Positions 7,220 to 8,074 of a stretch of DNA of 8,074 nucleotides are shown here, in pieces (within the stretch, counting starts at the first letter, position 1; every line of letters begins with the position of its first letter). Location: positions 1-8,074 of the forward strand of contig CANPVY010000155.1 of NCBI GenBank assembly GCA_947581845.1, given 5' to 3'. The translations under genes were made by a program, and so were the position numbers. This DNA is from an uncultured bacterium. Lineage in GTDB: Bacteria > Gemmatimonadota > Gemmatimonadetes > Palauibacterales > KS3-K002. The notes under the pieces are model-generated. The model did not search any database. It saw only the letters and a program-made list of their open reading frames with translations, and was not told where the DNA came from.

Positions 7220-7322
7220 CCTTGATCAGCCCCCTTCGTTCATGCACTCGCAGTTTCGCTGGCCCCCGCGGCCACCATCCCCTACCCGACCCTGATGAGC
7301 GAGTTCCCGCTATTAGCTCTCC
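7220..7322 (-). other. Leader region upstream of prkA
   Basis: The 103-base gap between the 242-residue gene and prkA is where a promoter for the trio would be expected. I see no clear sigma-70 -35/-10 pair and no sigma-54 GG/GC element. A weak 5-bp inverted repeat (TGGCC, then GGCCA, on the minus strand) is present. Near the prkA start a tiny open frame ATG-AAC-GAA-GGG-GGC-TGA (7243-7226) lies in frame with prkA. GGGGG at about ten bases and AAGG directly next to the ATG are the only Shine-Dalgarno candidates. The trio may be cotranscribed with the 242-residue gene or have its own, unrecognised promoter. Confidence 0.4.
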
Positions 7323-8051
7323 TCAGTGGAACTCCAGATCATCGACCACCTGACGCAGCAAGCGGTCGACCGGGGAGGGAGGTACCGGGAAGAAGTAACG
7401 GTCCGACACTCTGTTCAGAGCGCGGCGTACCGCGCGAAAGCCGCCGGCCACTTCGCGATAGATGTGGGCGAGATCGTACTGGCCGGCCAGCTCACATTCG
7501 CTTGCCATGAGATAGCCCGTCGCACCCAGGCCCTCGTAATAGTCGAGTCCAGGCGCGCCCTTGCGATGGACACGCGCGATCACGTAGTCGGGGAACAGAC
7601 CGGAGAGCCACAGTGAGTAATTGCCGAGGTGCGCCCGCAACAAGAACTGCCGGCGCTCTGAACTCTCACCCTCGATGTCCGTGACAAGATCCACCAGATA
7701 GCGGTAGGTCCGGTCGTCGTAACGCGCGATCCTGTAAGCCCGGCCGGCAACGGCGAACTCGACCAGTAACGCGGCGACATAGTCGGCGATGCTCGCATCG
7801 TCCAACCCACCCTCGAGCAGCGTGCGCCGCACCATCACGTAGAAGGCGAGCTTGGGCGGGATGGCGCCGACGCGGCGGACCTGCATCACCGCCGAGAACG
7901 TTTCCGGGTGATCCAGCAGCGAGTCGAGTCCCTGCTCGACCAGTTGCCGCTCCCAGCGCTGCCGGCTGGGGCGCGTCCGCTCCTCCAGAATGCGCAAGAG
8001 GAAATCGATCTCGGTCGATCCAAACGAGGCGCGCAGGTTGGGAAGGATCAC
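7323..8051 (-). CDS. Conserved-looking hypothetical protein, 242 aa, upstream of prkA
   Basis: No named family recognised. The product looks soluble and mainly alpha-helical, with no signal peptide and no clear membrane segment. Notable segments are LPNLRASFG (3-11), IPPKLAFYVMVRRTLLE (about 64-80), ADYVAALLVEF (89-99), YRYLVDLVTDIEG (about 116-128), FLLRAHLGNYSLWLSGLFPDY (from about 136), APGLDYYEGLGATGY (about 166-180) and LNRVSDRYFFP followed by SPVDRLLRQVVD (about 212-237). From memory, similar hypothetical proteins occur in Gemmatimonadota; I could not check this. GTG at 8051 was chosen, with GGGGGTGG just upstream. The frame stays open to the window edge, so the true start could lie further upstream. 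It lies 103 bases before prkA on the same strand, possibly in one transcription unit. It ends DDLEFH. Confidence 0.82.
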   Translation of the reverse strand: MILPNLRASFGSTEIDFLLRILEERTRPSRQRWERQLVEQGLDSLLDHPETFSAVMQVRRVGAIPPKLAFYVMVRRTLLEGGLDDASIADYVAALLVEFAVAGRAYRIARYDDRTYRYLVDLVTDIEGESSERRQFLLRAHLGNYSLWLSGLFPDYVIARVHRKGAPGLDYYEGLGATGYLMASECELAGQYDLAHIYREVAGGFRAVRRALNRVSDRYFFPVPPSPVDRLLRQVVDDLEFH

Positions 8052-8074
8052 CGGCCACCCCCGAAAAAGAGTAA

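Noticed and set aside
7298..7311. Short inverted repeat (AGCG...CGCT) after the 242-residue gene as a terminator
   Set aside because: The stem is only four to five base pairs and no T run follows.

Overview
High-GC bacterial DNA in which every supported gene lies on the minus strand, so transcription runs from high to low coordinates. In transcription order: a conserved-looking 242-residue protein of unknown function (8051-7323); the three-gene set prkA (7219-5108), DUF444/yhbH (5111-3978) and spoVR (3981-2455); a small unknown 86-residue gene (2356-2096); and a tungstate-type ABC importer, tupA (2112-1303), tupB (1229-513) and tupC (513-1, cut by the window edge). No RNA gene, CRISPR array, insertion sequence or phage gene was seen. 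No gene-free stretch exceeds about 100 bases.

The prkA, DUF444 and spoVR genes form a compact operon. Both junctions are 4-base GTGA overlaps, so translation is probably coupled. PrkA is an AAA+ P-loop protein described as a Ser/Thr kinase and, in Bacillus, as an ATP-dependent protease. DUF444 is a von Willebrand A-like protein with an intact MIDAS motif. SpoVR is a widespread protein of unknown biochemistry. The same trio occurs as yeaG, yeaH and ycgB in enterobacteria and as prkA, yhbH and spoVR in Bacillus, linked to stress, starvation and sporulation. An AAA+ ATPase with a MIDAS protein resembles MoxR/VWA pairs, with SpoVR as a possible client or effector (inference).

The tup genes encode a lipoprotein-like binding protein, a single-family permease and an ATPase. 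Binding protein and permease carry motifs that fit tungstate (Tup) transporters better than molybdate or phosphate ones. The tupA reading frame has no ATG, GTG or TTG at a position giving a signal peptide. A CTG at 2112, inside the end of the 86-residue gene, gives a textbook signal sequence.

The organism is uncertain. The 242-residue protein resembles, from memory, hypothetical proteins of Gemmatimonadota, and the high GC and gene content fit that phylum, but this is only a guess. Most of the window is ordinary. The points worth a second look are the two unknown genes flanking the trio, the noncanonical tupA start, and possible metal sites in PrkA and SpoVR.
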